From contig JAHQRK010000022.1 in NCBI GenBank assembly GCA_019828595.1, positions 434,001 to 498,000 on the forward strand: a stretch of 64,000 nucleotides of DNA, written 5' to 3'. Positions 44,202-55,134 of the stretch are shown here, in pieces. Position 1 is the stretch's first letter, and every line of letters starts with the position of its first letter. Source of the DNA: Aphanomyces cochlioides. Taxonomy: Eukaryota > Oomycota > Saprolegniomycetes > Saprolegniales > Verrucalvaceae. A model generated the notes under the pieces. The model saw only the letters and a list, made by a program, of their open reading frames with translations, made no database searches and was not told the origin of the DNA. The position numbers and the translations under genes are program-made.

Positions 44202-45292
44202 ATGATCATTGATGTTGTTGGCCATCAGCATGCCTCGACTAATACCGTGCTTCATGTATTGTACATGTTTTACTATAAGAATATCTCGAAGGTTCGACTA
44301 GCTGAACTGTTTCACAAAGACCCATCCACAATCACGAACTGGATCAAACGCTACGAGGAGATGGGCGCCTACGAGCGAAAGTCCAAGACCAGTGCCTCGC
44401 GATTCTCTGAAGACCAAAAGCAATGACTCATACGATACTTCCACATGAAACCATTATCATTTCTCGACGAAGCCAAGAATGACTTCGAGCGAGCATTGCC
44501 ATATCAACGATATGGAAGACTATTCATGAATTTGGGATGACCTGGAAAGTTTTGGAGCGCCGCGCGCTCCAAATCAACGAAGCTGACATTCTGCGCTTTG
44601 TGCTGGAACTTGCGACGGTTGATTGGTGCCATATGAACCTTCTCTTCCTTGACGAAGTAAGTTTCGACAACAAAGGCATGCTTCACAGAAGAGGCTCCGC
44701 GATGAAAGGCTCCAAGTTGGTTTATCGCGGCGAATACAATCGACGGCCTAGGATTTCAATGTTGTGTTGGTGTGGCGTTAATGGCTTGGAAGGTGTTTAT
44801 CATACAGAATGCACGTTTGACAGATCAAAATTTATTGAATGTTGTCGGCTTCAGGGCCACAAGTGCCATTTATACCCTGGACGAGGCTCAGTTTGGATCT
44901 TAGACGGAGCAAAGATCCACTGCCACCCGGACATTGTCAACTAGTTGCGATCTATCGGCATTGTGCCAATTTTCTTGCCAGCATATTGCCCCTTTTTTAA
45001 CCCTGTGGAATATCTGTTTGGTCTGGTAAAACGACGCATGATCCGTCTGTACTGCGAAGGCTACGTGCGCAATCTAACTCTATTTGCTTTGGCAATCATG
45101 CAACAATTTCAGAAATTCGATATGTCCAAGATATTCATGCATTGTGGATGGAGCTTGAATGGATGTTTTGACCCGACCAGAGGCATGGGCTTGGGGAAAG
45201 TCGAAATCTCAAGTGTGTTTAATGTTCGTAAATGTGTTCCAGGCGCGGGCACCATGCAAAACCTGCTCGAATTTGTTCAACGCGAGAAATAA
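44202..45292 (+). pseudogene. DDE_3-type (IS630/Tc1-like) transposase, several breaks
   Basis: The N-terminus has helix-turn-helix text (VRLAELFHKDPSTITNWIKR). A TGA follows EDQKQ at 44424-44426, and a frameshift lies near 44490. The core then resumes: LLFLDEVSFDNKG (first Asp), WILDGAKIHCHPD (second Asp), a TAG at 44942-44944, then FFNPVEYLFGLVKRR (catalytic Glu). The order and motifs fit DDE_3 superfamily transposases. At least three lesions make it inactive. A companion reading of unknown function lies convergently at 45343-46371. Confidence 0.8.
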
Positions 45293-45342
45293 GATAAATA
45301 GAAGCTACGCAGTTGATAATCCAAGTTAATGAGTTCTGATTG

Positions 45343-46371
45343 TTAGATCATGTCTTCGTCATCGTCATCTTCAATGATGTGGTCAATGTCTTCAATGTTT
45401 GGAATCGTATTCAAGTGATCAATATCCATGTCATTTCGGCAAGGCAAATTTCGGGCAAACGCTTGCAAGCAACTCTTTTTTGTTTCCAATGAGTTCTTGA
45501 ATGCATCGAAGCGCATTTCCATTGCATCGTTAGCCGTTTTCCAATACGTCTTCATTTCGGCAAAGTTTTCCAAACATGAATCAACAATTTCCAAGGCCAT
45601 ATCCATGTTTTGCTGAAGCTCATTGATACGCTCATGAACCCCACTTGCTGTGGCTCGAAACAAGTAAAGCAATTCGCGTGGAGGCGGGCGCTGTATTTCT
45701 TGAGAAACGTTGTAGTGAGCGCGCTTCGCATGAATCATGCTTGCCCACATTCGCCAGGACGCTTCGTATGCCTCATAATGTTCATCCCATTGGTCATGCA
45801 AGAGCTTGACAATCTCTTGTTGTTGTTGTTCATCTGCTGCACCAGCACGATCGACAGAAGGAGGCTCAATGAAGGCTTATTTGAACTCAATCAAGTCTGT
45901 CGTGGATCGGATGTTGACTCCCCATTTGTAGACAAGAACGGTGAAAGTCTCGTTCTTGTGTTTCAACAAGCGATGTTTTAGTCTCTCCCCAGTTGTAATG
46001 ATTTGTTTGTTGAGTTTGAACGAAACATATTTGTCAAAGTCTGCCATTGACGGTTGCGTCGTTTGAATCGACCAAACTTTGGGTAGACCGGTGTATAGAG
46101 CGATGGGTTGCAGATATCCGTGAATAAATGACCAAAGTTTGGTCTTGATACTGGAGACGCTTGACCCTTCAAATACCTGTAGGTCAAACAAGTGCCCTTT
46201 GTTGTCTCGCCCAGCCTCGGTCTCTTTAAGAATAATTTGAGCCACTAAACGATAATGAATGGCTTCAGTGGTAGATGTGGCGCGGGTTGGAGAGAGCCGC
46301 GTGTCAACTGGGTTCAATGATCGTGCAGAATCTTCCATGCTAAGCGCCAAAAATCGAAATGATGGCGCCAT
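45343..46371 (-). pseudogene. Companion protein convergent to the DDE_3 transposase, one premature stop
   Basis: Two frames, 46371-45880 (164 codons) and onward to 45343, are in the same phase and separated by a single TAA (45877-45879). Together they read about 342 residues. The N-terminal part (HYRLVAQIILKETEAGRD, then TLWSFIHGYLQ-like text) looks like a compact domain. The C-terminal part is helical (GVHERINELQQNMDMALEI) and ends in an acidic run (EDIDHIIEDDDDED). No family is recognised. Its position tail-to-tail with the transposase mirrors the Harbinger pair at 35.5-37.4 kb, so an accessory role in that element is inferred. Confidence 0.5.
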
Positions 46372-46389
46372 GTCCTCTCTCGAAACTTG

Positions 46390-46503
46390 GGGTAGTACCT
46401 ACTAAAGTGACTACTCATTTTCTCTAGTAGTATCAAAACAAATCGATTCTGGAATCGATTGAATGAATCGAGGATTCGAATTTTGAATCAAATCGACAAT
46501 ATT
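46390..46503. repeat. Short repeat next to START-FYVE copy 4
   Basis: It matches the end of the repeat at 21885-22015 (AAATCGATT, then GATTCGAA.TTTGAATC and GACAATA). It abuts the stop codon of copy 4. Confidence 0.45.
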
Positions 46504-46506
46504 AAT

Positions 46507-47786
46507 CTACAATACATAATAGAAGCCATCATCTGTGTCTTGTCCAGCCGCAATCTCAAGGTAGCTCGATGCGGAGGCAGTCTGGGTATGGGACAGAAAT
46601 GACTCTGAGAGCCAAGGCGCATTGTCCGTGTCGTCGTCAACTTCTATCTTGGCTTTTCTCGGTGGTTTCAATGAGCACACACCGCAAGCGTTCATTTTCA
46701 TCACTTGGTCGTTCACTTTGACTTGCCACGATAGATTACAGCTTGAACAGACAACCTACGAGCCACAGACACTGTGTATACATCGTCCTCGTACACGAGA
46801 ATTGTACCTTGCCGCATTTCTGACAGTTGGTCTTCTTTCGAAACAAACAAAATGTACTGCGGCATCGTTGGCAAGAGTCGACTGAGTCTTGGGATATGTA
46901 GTGCCTTGGGCTCATCCATGGACCACGGCTCAAGCGATCTTCGCGAAGAAGTCGATCAACATCTCTTAGACTGGCACAGATATTCTTGAAACATGTGTGG
47001 GCAAGCCATTCCGTTGCGTTCCCCCGAATGTCAAAATTAACGATATGAAACGCCTGTAGACAGCCTGGTCGGTCGGATTCAACAAAGACATGACCAGTGC
47101 CTCGGTCTTCCGCGCGGACGTATCCCATTGCCGCTTCCAAATCAGGACAGGAATCCACTTTCACCGACTTGGTCGCTCGCACCCAACCGCGTCTGCCGTT
47201 CACTTCGAATCGATAGTCGCACTAGGGAGTTTGAGTCAGACTTCTTGCAAGAGAATAGTGATTGATCTACCTCGACGACACATATATCCCGTCTTCGAGA
47301 AAGACCATCGAATGGCGTTTTCCCCATAATCCACTTTACGATGACACTCTCGAGTGGTGAATTGCTAGGTGGTGGCAATGATGCAAGCTTGATGGAATCC
47401 AGAGAGCCATCTTCAGTGCGTTGAATGAGCTCCTGGGCTTTCTCCGTTGTGTCAATGCGAAAATGTTCGATCACTTCTTCCAATGTGCCATTAATGTTGA
47501 CCGTACTGCAGTAGAGCCCAGACGAACTTGATTTGCCGTATTGCGGTGGTTCAACGCCTTTGAAGAGGCGATAACCACCTTGAGTCGATTCCAGAGACCA
47601 TGAGATTGGCCCATTTTTTAGCTTTGCAAAGGAAATCTACCCACGACAGTTAGCAACAAATGCATTGAGAGGAGACACACGGACCACAGTATTGGCACAT
47701 TGGTGCGCGGTGTCATAAATATCTTGCACTTGACGAGGCGACAAGTTGGTTGCACTAGTCATAGCCAGGAGAAGCGGCGCGCTCAT
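46507..47786 (-). CDS. START-like/FYVE-type zinc-finger protein (copy 4)
   Basis: Four exons (47786-47685, 47636-47271, 47221-46808, 46755-46507) give 376 residues with 48-52 bp GT-AG introns. The start MSAPLLLAMTSATNLSPRQ is used; the second Met (47762) corresponds to the start of copy 3 and may be the real one. The START-like part has GTLEEVIEHF, CPDLEAAMGYVRAED and GTGHVFVESDRPG. The finger has CQRC, NCQKC, VCSSC and ACGVC, and again RRHHCR is reduced (KKTNCQK). It ends YLEIAAGQDTDDGFYYVL. It is closest to copy 3 in sequence and orientation. Confidence 0.9.
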
Positions 47787-49273
47787 GAGAAAATCAAAAA
47801 TGAATTCAAGACAATAACCAAACGTCGCACAATGTTGCACCTTTTTGTCCTTTACTGACTGGGTGCGGCTTCTTCCCGCGTGTAGCCGCATCGCGTTAGG
47901 AAATCACAATTGTTGACTCAAAATTACATCCACAAGTGGCTACCAAGTTCACTTTGAACGCTAGTTATAGCACAAGAGCTATCAAGGGCTCGAGCGTTCT
48001 AATGGCCCTCGGATTAAGAGAAACATTTTGACGAAGTCATGTCGTCATATTTGTTGATGCAACGGCTGGGTAGTCGTCGAGCGGGAAACTCAGATGCTGA
48101 CCACTGCACGATCCATACTGCAGCGCGACCATCCACAGCAAGAATAAAAACAATTTATACCAACTGCCAGATGCTCATGTTGCATGTATGACATTTTTTG
48201 CGTGGCACATTTTCCTCAGTGACAATGGTAAGTTTGCGCATCCAGTGTCTCCTTTGCATGAGTTTTTGATACAAAACGAATGGTGCCAAGACCAACAGCC
48301 AGGTATTGCATCCACGTGGTTGGACGAGGTGATTCAAAGCTGGGCCAAATCGCAGACATATACCTGTAACAGCAAAGCTTTATGTCGTTGAGGGAACATT
48401 TCGTCGTAAGGAAGATGAAGTGTAGGATGCGTACGCTCGATGATGCCTGCATGACCACGCGGGACAATTCCACGCTTGTAAAGGATGTGACATCATTGCG
48501 ATAAGCCTTTTGCACCCAAGTCATCACCGATTACCCAAAGGACCAACGAACGTCATCAAAGATGAATCCTTTCACTTCTTGTACAGTATGTTCGTTCAAC
48601 CACATGGATGGGGTTGGAATCGTCGTCGCGATGAAGCTCGTCCATCCAGGTTTTGAGATAAGCTGATGTGCGGCTGTCTAATGGACTCATCGCTCACCCA
48701 GATAACTCAGAGGCCAATCTCTCTTTTCAGGAAGTGTCCATAAAGGCATTTTGCGATGACTACAGTGTCCAAAAAATATTCAGCGGAGGACATAGTCACT
48801 AGGATGCTTCGAAGTAATCCGTCAAAAGCTTTGCTATCGAGCCTGGCGTTACCACGACACAAGTTCAAATAAATCATTTGGAGATTGCTGCCGGCTCAAG
48901 GATAAGGTGTATTACTTGCAATGATGACTTGATGGAACGAATTCAACCTCGAGGGGTGCGACTTGATAAAAGTCAACCACGCCGAACACACTTCGACGTC
49001 ATGTCTTTGAGATTATCATGGCAACCATAACCAATATCAGACCACCCTGACGAGACCTGCTAAATTATGCTGATGCTCAAGTTGAGTCGGGAGTGCAGTC
49101 TTGTGATTGTGGAGAGTCATCCAACGAGTTTTATCCGGATTGTGTTCACGTTCACTAATTTAGTCTTGGAAGTCCTATCAGTGTCAAAGGTGACGGTGGA
49201 TCGTCGACAAGGTGCGCTTGTTGTATTCTCAAAAAATTGTCTCCACACATTCGTGTAAATGGCTGCTGAATTA
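47787..49273. other. Spacer without recognised feature
   Basis: A minus-strand frame at 48216-48527 and others were read. They may be transposase debris, but no motif supports a call. Confidence 0.4.
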
Positions 49274-50806
49274 CAGTGCACGAAAAAAGTTTAGGGAAAA
49301 AGTATTCTCTCGAATGTTTTCTCACCAATCATTAACTCGCAAATGCCGTCCTGACAATTCAATTGCTCGTGATTGGCTGATTCTGCACATATATTTCGTT
49401 CCCGCAAACTCCCAAATTTGCACGAGCAATCCCGCCAAATCCTGTTTGACAAGGTCGGAGGAGCGAAATAAGTATAGAGAATTGACGCCATACAGCACGT
49501 AAAGACAGCAATATCGTAGCAGGCCTTATTCATGTCTTTCTAGTCTCAATAGCAACCAACTGAAATGCCATGCGGGACTCATCTGACCGAGACAGACCAA
49601 GCGATGATCAAGGCTTTACGCATGCACAACATCTCGCCTCAAGAGATCGCAAAGACGATAAATCGATCGAAGTCTGTTGTCTACAAGTTTCTGGCCAACC
49701 CAGAAACCTATGGAACTGCTGTAAGACTCGCCCGGCCTCCAATTGTGTCTGAAACTGCGAAAAGATACATGATACGACTTGCAAGTTGTACAGGTGAGTC
49801 GGCAAAATTCATCAAAAAGGAGTCTGGAACTCATGTTTGTGAGCGTCGAGTCCAACAAATCCTATATGAAGCTCCGCACCTCAAGTATACAAAGCGAGGC
49901 GCTGCGCCAAAGCTTACACAGGCGCACAAAAACGCACGATTGAAGTACGCTGAAGACAACACTGCAAATCCTCCGACCTGGGGTGAAATTATCTGGTCAG
50001 ATGAAAAGAAATTCAACCTCGACGGCCCTGACGGCTTCAAGTATTACTGGCACGACTTGAGAAAGGAGCCCAACTCGTTCTTCTCCCGCCAAAATGGTGG
50101 TGGGAGTGTCATGATTTGGGCTTGTTTCTCGAGTCGCGGTAAATCTGATTTGGTTTTTCTCCAAGGCAACCAAGATTCTGTTTCGTACGTCGAAACTCTG
50201 CAATCATACTTGTTTCCGTTTGCTCATACTCATCATGCCGACACGTTTACGTTCCAACAAGATGGGGCGTTGATTCACCGTTCCAACTTCACCCTGGCCT
50301 TTTTGAACGATATGAATGCGCGCCATTTGCCGCATCATGCACTCTCCCCGGATCTAAATCCGATTGAAAACCTCTGGGCGATATTGGCTCGATCTGTTTA
50401 TCACAATGGTAAGCTGTATCGTACAACGGATGAGCTGGAATTGGCTATATCAAAGGCATGGGCGAAAATTCCAATTGAAACACTCCAAACTCTCGTGAAA
50501 TCAATGCCACGACGTTGCTTTGGTGTCGCACGTGCCAATGGTGGATTTACCAAGTACTGATGTAGTTAACATAAGTCAATCGCCTTCGTTTGTCTCGAAT
50601 TTGTTGGATTCTCTATACTTATTTCGCTATCCATTGCCTCGACAGTGACGTATCAAGCGTACCTTGACGTTAGACATCGTGTAGACATAGTGTTGTCATA
50701 GTTTCCATCGATTCAATGCGATTACTGTTCTCTCATTACAGATCTCTTTTTCATCTCAAGCGTTGTGAACATAAATCTTCATTCCCTATACTTTTTTCGC
50801 GCACTG
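49274..50806 (+). mobile_element. Complete Tc1/mariner transposon with double (IR/DR-like) ends
   Basis: The outer inverted repeats (CAGTGCACGAAAAAAGTTTA at left, CAGTGCGCGAAAAAAGTATA as complement at right) are flanked by TA on both sides (49272-49273, 50807-50808). Inner inverted repeats GCGAAATAAGTATAGAGAAT lie at 49463-49482 and, complemented, at 50608-50627; they resemble the outer ones. This matches the IR/DR layout with two transposase-binding sites per end. It is 1533 bp with one intact gene. Confidence 0.9.
49565..50560 (+). CDS. Tc1/mariner transposase, intact
   Basis: A 331-residue protein, a usual length for the family. Residues about 8-46 form the first helix-turn-helix (TETDQAMIKALRMHNISPQE, then SKSVVYKFL); a second DNA-binding segment follows (SAKFIKKESGTHVCERRVQQ). 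The DDE core has IIWSDEKKFNLDGPDG (first Asp), FTFQQDGALIHRS (second Asp, with G for the usual N) and SPDLNPIENLWAIL (Glu, 34 residues after the second Asp by motif spacing). The GGGSVMIWACFSSRG segment is typical. The start MPCGTHLTETDQ is the first Met. There are no stops or frameshifts and the element ends are intact, so it may be active or recently active. Confidence 0.93.
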   Translation: MPCGTHLTETDQAMIKALRMHNISPQEIAKTINRSKSVVYKFLANPETYGTAVRLARPPIVSETAKRYMIRLASCTGESAKFIKKESGTHVCERRVQQILYEAPHLKYTKRGAAPKLTQAHKNARLKYAEDNTANPPTWGEIIWSDEKKFNLDGPDGFKYYWHDLRKEPNSFFSRQNGGGSVMIWACFSSRGKSDLVFLQGNQDSVSYVETLQSYLFPFAHTHHADTFTFQQDGALIHRSNFTLAFLNDMNARHLPHHALSPDLNPIENLWAILARSVYHNGKLYRTTDELELAISKAWAKIPIETLQTLVKSMPRRCFGVARANGGFTKY

Positions 50807-50808
50807 TA

Positions 50809-51110
50809 TACGCTACGTGAGTGTATTATCTGGATTTGGTATTTGAGAAAGTGGATACAGTAGAGCTTCACTTCAAAAACAGGAAAACAGATAAATAACT
50901 GCATAAAAATGAATATACACCCCACCCCCTATTCACGCACCAACTTCATCATGTATCAAAGTTGCGGTCATTCATCACAATCGCAAGTCGACGGCAAAAA
51001 CGAACGAGATGATTTGTTCATGCGTCTTTGATTGAAACGCCCCATTTGCAAAACAACACCGACAAATCACTGGCATGTCTCTATCTATCAAAAACGCCGA
51101 TCTATTGTAA
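50809..51110. other. Short spacer between two transposons
   Basis: AT-rich with no recognised feature. Confidence 0.4.
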
Positions 51111-51332
51111 CAGTGGTCGTCACCATCCATGATCCAAACTTTCATAATTTCGTCAAATCGGACCATTTTTTTTCAAAATTGAACGCAGCCATTTATATAA
51201 TCATTCAGAATCATTTAGCAAAAAAATCGTCTTGTCAAACCTAATAGCTTTGAAGATATTATGCTCCAAAGTCGGGAATGACGCTCGTTTTGAATCCTTT
51301 CAACATATAACTTGTATAATATAATAAATATA

Positions 51333-51562
51333 GGAAATGACTATTTCCCCCCTAAAATTCATTTTTGATACATTTTTGCCCTGGCTTCCCAAAAATCGAC
51401 CACCATTTTAGAGACTGCAAACACTTAAAATGCGCCAAAGTTATGGGCATCATCGCGGGAGCTCACGGTCATGCCCCTAAGTGTCGGAAATGCTAGGCAA
51501 AAATGTATCAAAAATGAATTTTAGGGGGGAAATAGCCAAAATGGGGGGGAATAGTCATTTCC
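51333..51562. mobile_element. 230-bp palindromic MITE with TA duplication
   Basis: The ends GGAAATGACTATT and AATAGTCATTTCC are flanked by TA (51331-51332, 51563-51564). Further inward the arms keep matching through TTCATTTTTGATACATTTTT, giving long inverted repeats around a GC-richer centre. There is no gene. A diverged relative lies at 43760-43997. Confidence 0.8.
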
Positions 51563-52782
51563 TAAATATATTGAATTTATTGATTTTGAGGGGTGAAACT
51601 GTTTGCCCTGTCAAATTTGATGGCATAAGTCACAGCCACGAACACATTTCATCTGGATAAGCGCCACTTCAACGATCTCTTACGACTTCTTTGAAGAAAT
51701 CACGCAGTTTGTCAAGCAAGCAAGACCACCTGCACTTACGAAAGAAGAACGTCTCGACATACTTCGTCTTCAAGCATATTTCAGACTACAAGGAGTAAGT
51801 GCTGCGAGTGAGAAGACTGCCGAATCGTTGGGGCGAAGTTTGCGTGTTGTCAAGCAAGTTTGGGCCGACTATATTCGTACAAAACAAGTCCATGTTGCAG
51901 AAACGCCTGCAAATCGCGATGTCAGGCCTACACGATTGCCTCGATCCAAGTTCGTCGTGGCACAAGTACAAGAATTTGTACGAAATCGGCGCTTGACAAG
52001 AACCAGGACTGTTGCAAGCGACATTGCTGACTTTATGTTTGAAAATGGATAGATTGAATTGGATTACAGCTGCAAACAATCGGTAGCGGCATGTGAACGC
52101 AACGTACAACGGTTCTTGGTCCGAGAAGGCTTCAAGAGGGGCAAGAAGACAAAAGTTGGATACAAGTACGAGCTCAGCAAACGGAATGAATTGGCAAGAT
52201 ATATGTATGTTCAAAAGATGATGGATTTACATTATGGGGATGGCGCAAAACGAACGTTTGTGTATTTGGATGAGAGTTATTTCCACCACCATTATTCCCG
52301 CCACCACGACACACTCTATCACCCAGACGATCTTCTTGACAAAAACGTTAAGGAGTATCACAAGGGGCGACGATACTGTTTCATTGCAGCAATCGTGGAT
52401 GGTGGACCAGAAGAATCAAAAGTTTTGGCATTGGATATCTTTCAAGGTGGAAAGACACAGTTGAAGTCAATGTTTCTGGACCTTGGCGTTGTTGCTTTCA
52501 TCAATAATCTGCCAAATGACTACCATGCTATGTTCGATTCGAAATACTTTGTGCGATGGTTTCGTGTACTTCTATCCCAATTGCGTCAAAACAACATTGT
52601 CAACGCATGCATTGTTATGGATAATGCAAGATATCACAAGTCCCTCCCCGACAACACGCCCAAGAAGAGCGACAAGAAGATTGTCTTGCAAAATGCTTGT
52701 CAATTGTATAGTATTGAATTCAGCCCTCTTGATGTCAAATCTGTCCTGTGGTCAAAGCTCTCAACTTATATACAGAGCAATA

Positions 52783-54126
52783 CAGTAAAACCCCGAGTTA
52801 GTCACACATTTCTAATTTTATATCCAATAAAATTTGAAAGGTGAAAGAATAAGTGGTGGCAACGCTAACTTCGAATCTCAATGCATCGCCAACGTATCAG
52901 TCTCGCCGACAAGCTCAAGATCAAAGAAGAGCACAATCGGTTCCCAGAGAAGACTCACGACGAATTGGCAGACTGGGCCAAACATGAATTCAAGTTGACC
53001 AAGCGCCTTGATCGATCAACGGTTTCAAAAATCCTGAAGTACCTTGTTAAACCACACATCTCCAGGTCTGGGAAGACTTAAAAATCCCCATCGTGGATGG
53101 CAATGTTATCGTCGAAAAGGCCATACAACTTCTTGCTCAGAAAGGCATTGAAACTGCATTGTCGAATGGTTGGTTGGATCGTTTCAAACGACGATACAAC
53201 ATAAAATCGAGAAGACTTTATGGTGAATCGGCGTCAACGGATATCGATGTCGTTAATTCAGGTAGAGCTGAGATGCTTTTGTCTACCCGAAACTTTGTCA
53301 AGACTGACATATTCAATATGGATGAGACGGCGTTTTTTTACTGCTCAGTCCATCAAAGCGTATGTCAACGAAGCCGTTTAATGGACGTAAACAGAACAAG
53401 AAGAGAATTACGGTGGCTATCACGTCCAATGCAGCTGGAACGTGCAAGCCTCCTTTGCTGTTTGTGGGCTCTGCCAACCGTCCACGATGCTTTGGGCGAG
53501 CTTCGCCATGCGAGCTTGGTGTACAATATGCAAGTACGAAGAAAGCGTGGATGACAAGATCCGTTTTTGGCTCCTGGCTCGAGAAATTCAACGCCCAAAT
53601 GTGTGCTGAGAAGAGGCATGTACTACTCCTGTTGGACAATGCATCCTCTCATCAGTATGAGGGTGAATTGTCCAACACGAGTATTGCCATGCTCCCTCCC
53701 AACACGACGTCGTTTTTGCAGCCGCAAGATGCAGGTGTGATTCGATCGTTCAAGGCGAAATTGTCAAGAATGAAGACCCAAGACACAATTCAAAAGCCGA
53801 AAAATTGTTGCGAACAGTGGGAAAGGAGAATATTTCTCCTTCCCATGCCAAGAAGCTCTTTGAAGTCAATGTTCTTGAAGCAATGCAATGAGCCCAAGCA
53901 GCGTGGCAAGAGGTCACTGAGTCAACAATTTCGAATTGTTGGCGCCATACAGCAATCCTCGATGAAGAACTGTATGAATTGGATAACTCGATCAATGCAA
54001 TTGAGCTTTAAATTTGCCAGGTTTAATGACATGAATGATAACATGACGTAACCTTATAGTCTTATACCTTTACAAATTTATCAACTATACTCTGAAAATT
54101 GATGTGACTATCTCGGGGTTTTACTG
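52783..54126 (+). mobile_element. pogo/Tigger transposon nested in the DDE_3 transposase
   Basis: The ends CAGTAAAACCCCGAGTTAGT and complement (ATCTCGGGGTTTTACTG) are flanked by TA (52781-52782, 54127-54128). Removing it with one TA rejoins the host transposase frame, which proves it inserted after that gene existed. It is 1344 bp and carries one broken transposase. Confidence 0.9.
52881..54051 (+). pseudogene. pogo transposase, frameshifted
   Basis: The N-terminal frame (MHRQRISLADKLKIKEEH) has the helix-turn-helix; after a stop at ISRSGKT a second frame has SNGWLDRFKRRYNIKSR (CENP-B-type) and IFNMDETAFFYC (first Asp). A third frame from 53362 continues with KKRITVAITSNAAGTCKPPL, VLLLLDNASSH (second Asp) and LQPQDAGVIRSFKAK (third acidic region). 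The three frames imply at least two frame changes. The family is DDE_1/Tigger, unlike the host DDE_3 gene. Confidence 0.85.
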
Positions 54127-54622
54127 TATCGCCATGGAAGTTGAAAGCTTGGCCAAGAATGAGGGACACATCGTTCTGTTCACCCCACCTCATCACTCAA
54201 CACTTCAACCAATTGAGACTGTTTGGGCAATTACCAAGGGCTTTGTCGGTCGTCGGTACGAAAAGGACAAAACCACTTTCAACGATGTCTTTGTGCGTCT
54301 CAGACAGGCATTTGACTCTCTTGAGTCCTCGCAAATCTATGGATGTATTTAAAAATCAAACGAAGAGCTCTTGAAACTTCACCACTACATCCAAACGAAG
54401 GATGCCACTGACGATGCCACAATAGATGTGGAAGACTCATACAATGAGTGTGATGAGGATGCGTCTGACTCTGACTTGCAGTCAGAATAATATCCTCTAG
54501 GAATTAATAACTGTATATAATAAATATTGTGTGCAGTATGAATTTTCACATTTTGCTGCAATCGCACGTTTTCATACTTTTATCTCTCACCCATCTAGGA
54601 TCATGGATGGTGACGACCACTG

Positions 54623-55134
54623 TAAATCTGGAATGCTGGAAATAATGAATTCTGATTGGTAAAAAAAATGTTCATACTTTTCCACACAAATCGCACCCAA
54701 AGTCATTCACCAACTTGGGCGAAAAAATTTCAGAAGTTCACAGTCTTAATTGGTCAAAAACATCCAATTTAAAGAGAAATGACTGTTTTTGATAGAGCCA
54801 CGCATCCTTTGCGAGATGACTGTGTCGTGTAAGATGTTGATGCATTCTTGATTGCACCGTGAATTCTTGTGTATAAACAATACACTCTATTGGAACCAGC
54901 TCACATAAGCTTATGTCGACTTGACAGAGAAATAAACCCGGTTCTTATGGATTCCTGCGTTATCAGACTTTCCAGCGTTTTTGATAAGGAGTTCTAGTCA
55001 GATCGATTTTGCCTAAACTTTGAATGCATGAATCCCCCCATAGCAGTAATAAACGTAACGTTAATGGACCTTTGAATACAAAATTGAAAGCATAGATTGT
55101 GATATGCCTCGTGATTTCCAACCAAGCTCCAGGG
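54623..55134. other. Spacer without recognised feature
   Basis: Nothing beyond the flank of the DDE_3 element is recognised. Confidence 0.4.

Larger units (their letters stand above)
51660..54490 (+). pseudogene. DDE_3-type transposase split by a pogo insertion
   Basis: The N-terminal part reads LTKEERLDILRLQAYFRLQG; a TAG lies after DFMFENG (52050-52052). The core has FVYLDESYFHHHYSRH (first Asp/Glu), GRRYCFIAAIVDGG and IVMDNARYHKSLP (second Asp). The frame is cut after SKLSTYIQSN by the pogo element at 52783-54126 and resumes at IAMEVESLAKNEG with PPHHSTLQPIETVWAITKG (catalytic Glu). A TAA at 54350-54352 precedes a readable acidic tail ending at 54490. Three separate lesions are seen. The order of the motifs fits DDE_3 endonucleases. 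No good start Met was found. Confidence 0.8.
51111..54622 (+). mobile_element. DDE_3-type transposon split by a pogo element and a MITE
   Basis: A perfect 25-bp inverted repeat (starting CAGTGGTCGTCACCATCC) lies at 51111-51135 and 54598-54622. TAA occurs directly outside both ends, a candidate 3-bp target duplication. Inside are a MITE (51333-51562), the transposase pseudogene (51660-54490) and a pogo element (52783-54126) that splits that gene. Without the insertions it would be about 1.9 kb. Confidence 0.8.

Noticed and set aside
1797..54490. Alternative genetic code suggested by in-frame TGA codons in several transposases
   Set aside because: The same genes also carry TAG, TAA and frameshifts, and intact host genes end normally in TAA/TAG; decay explains it.
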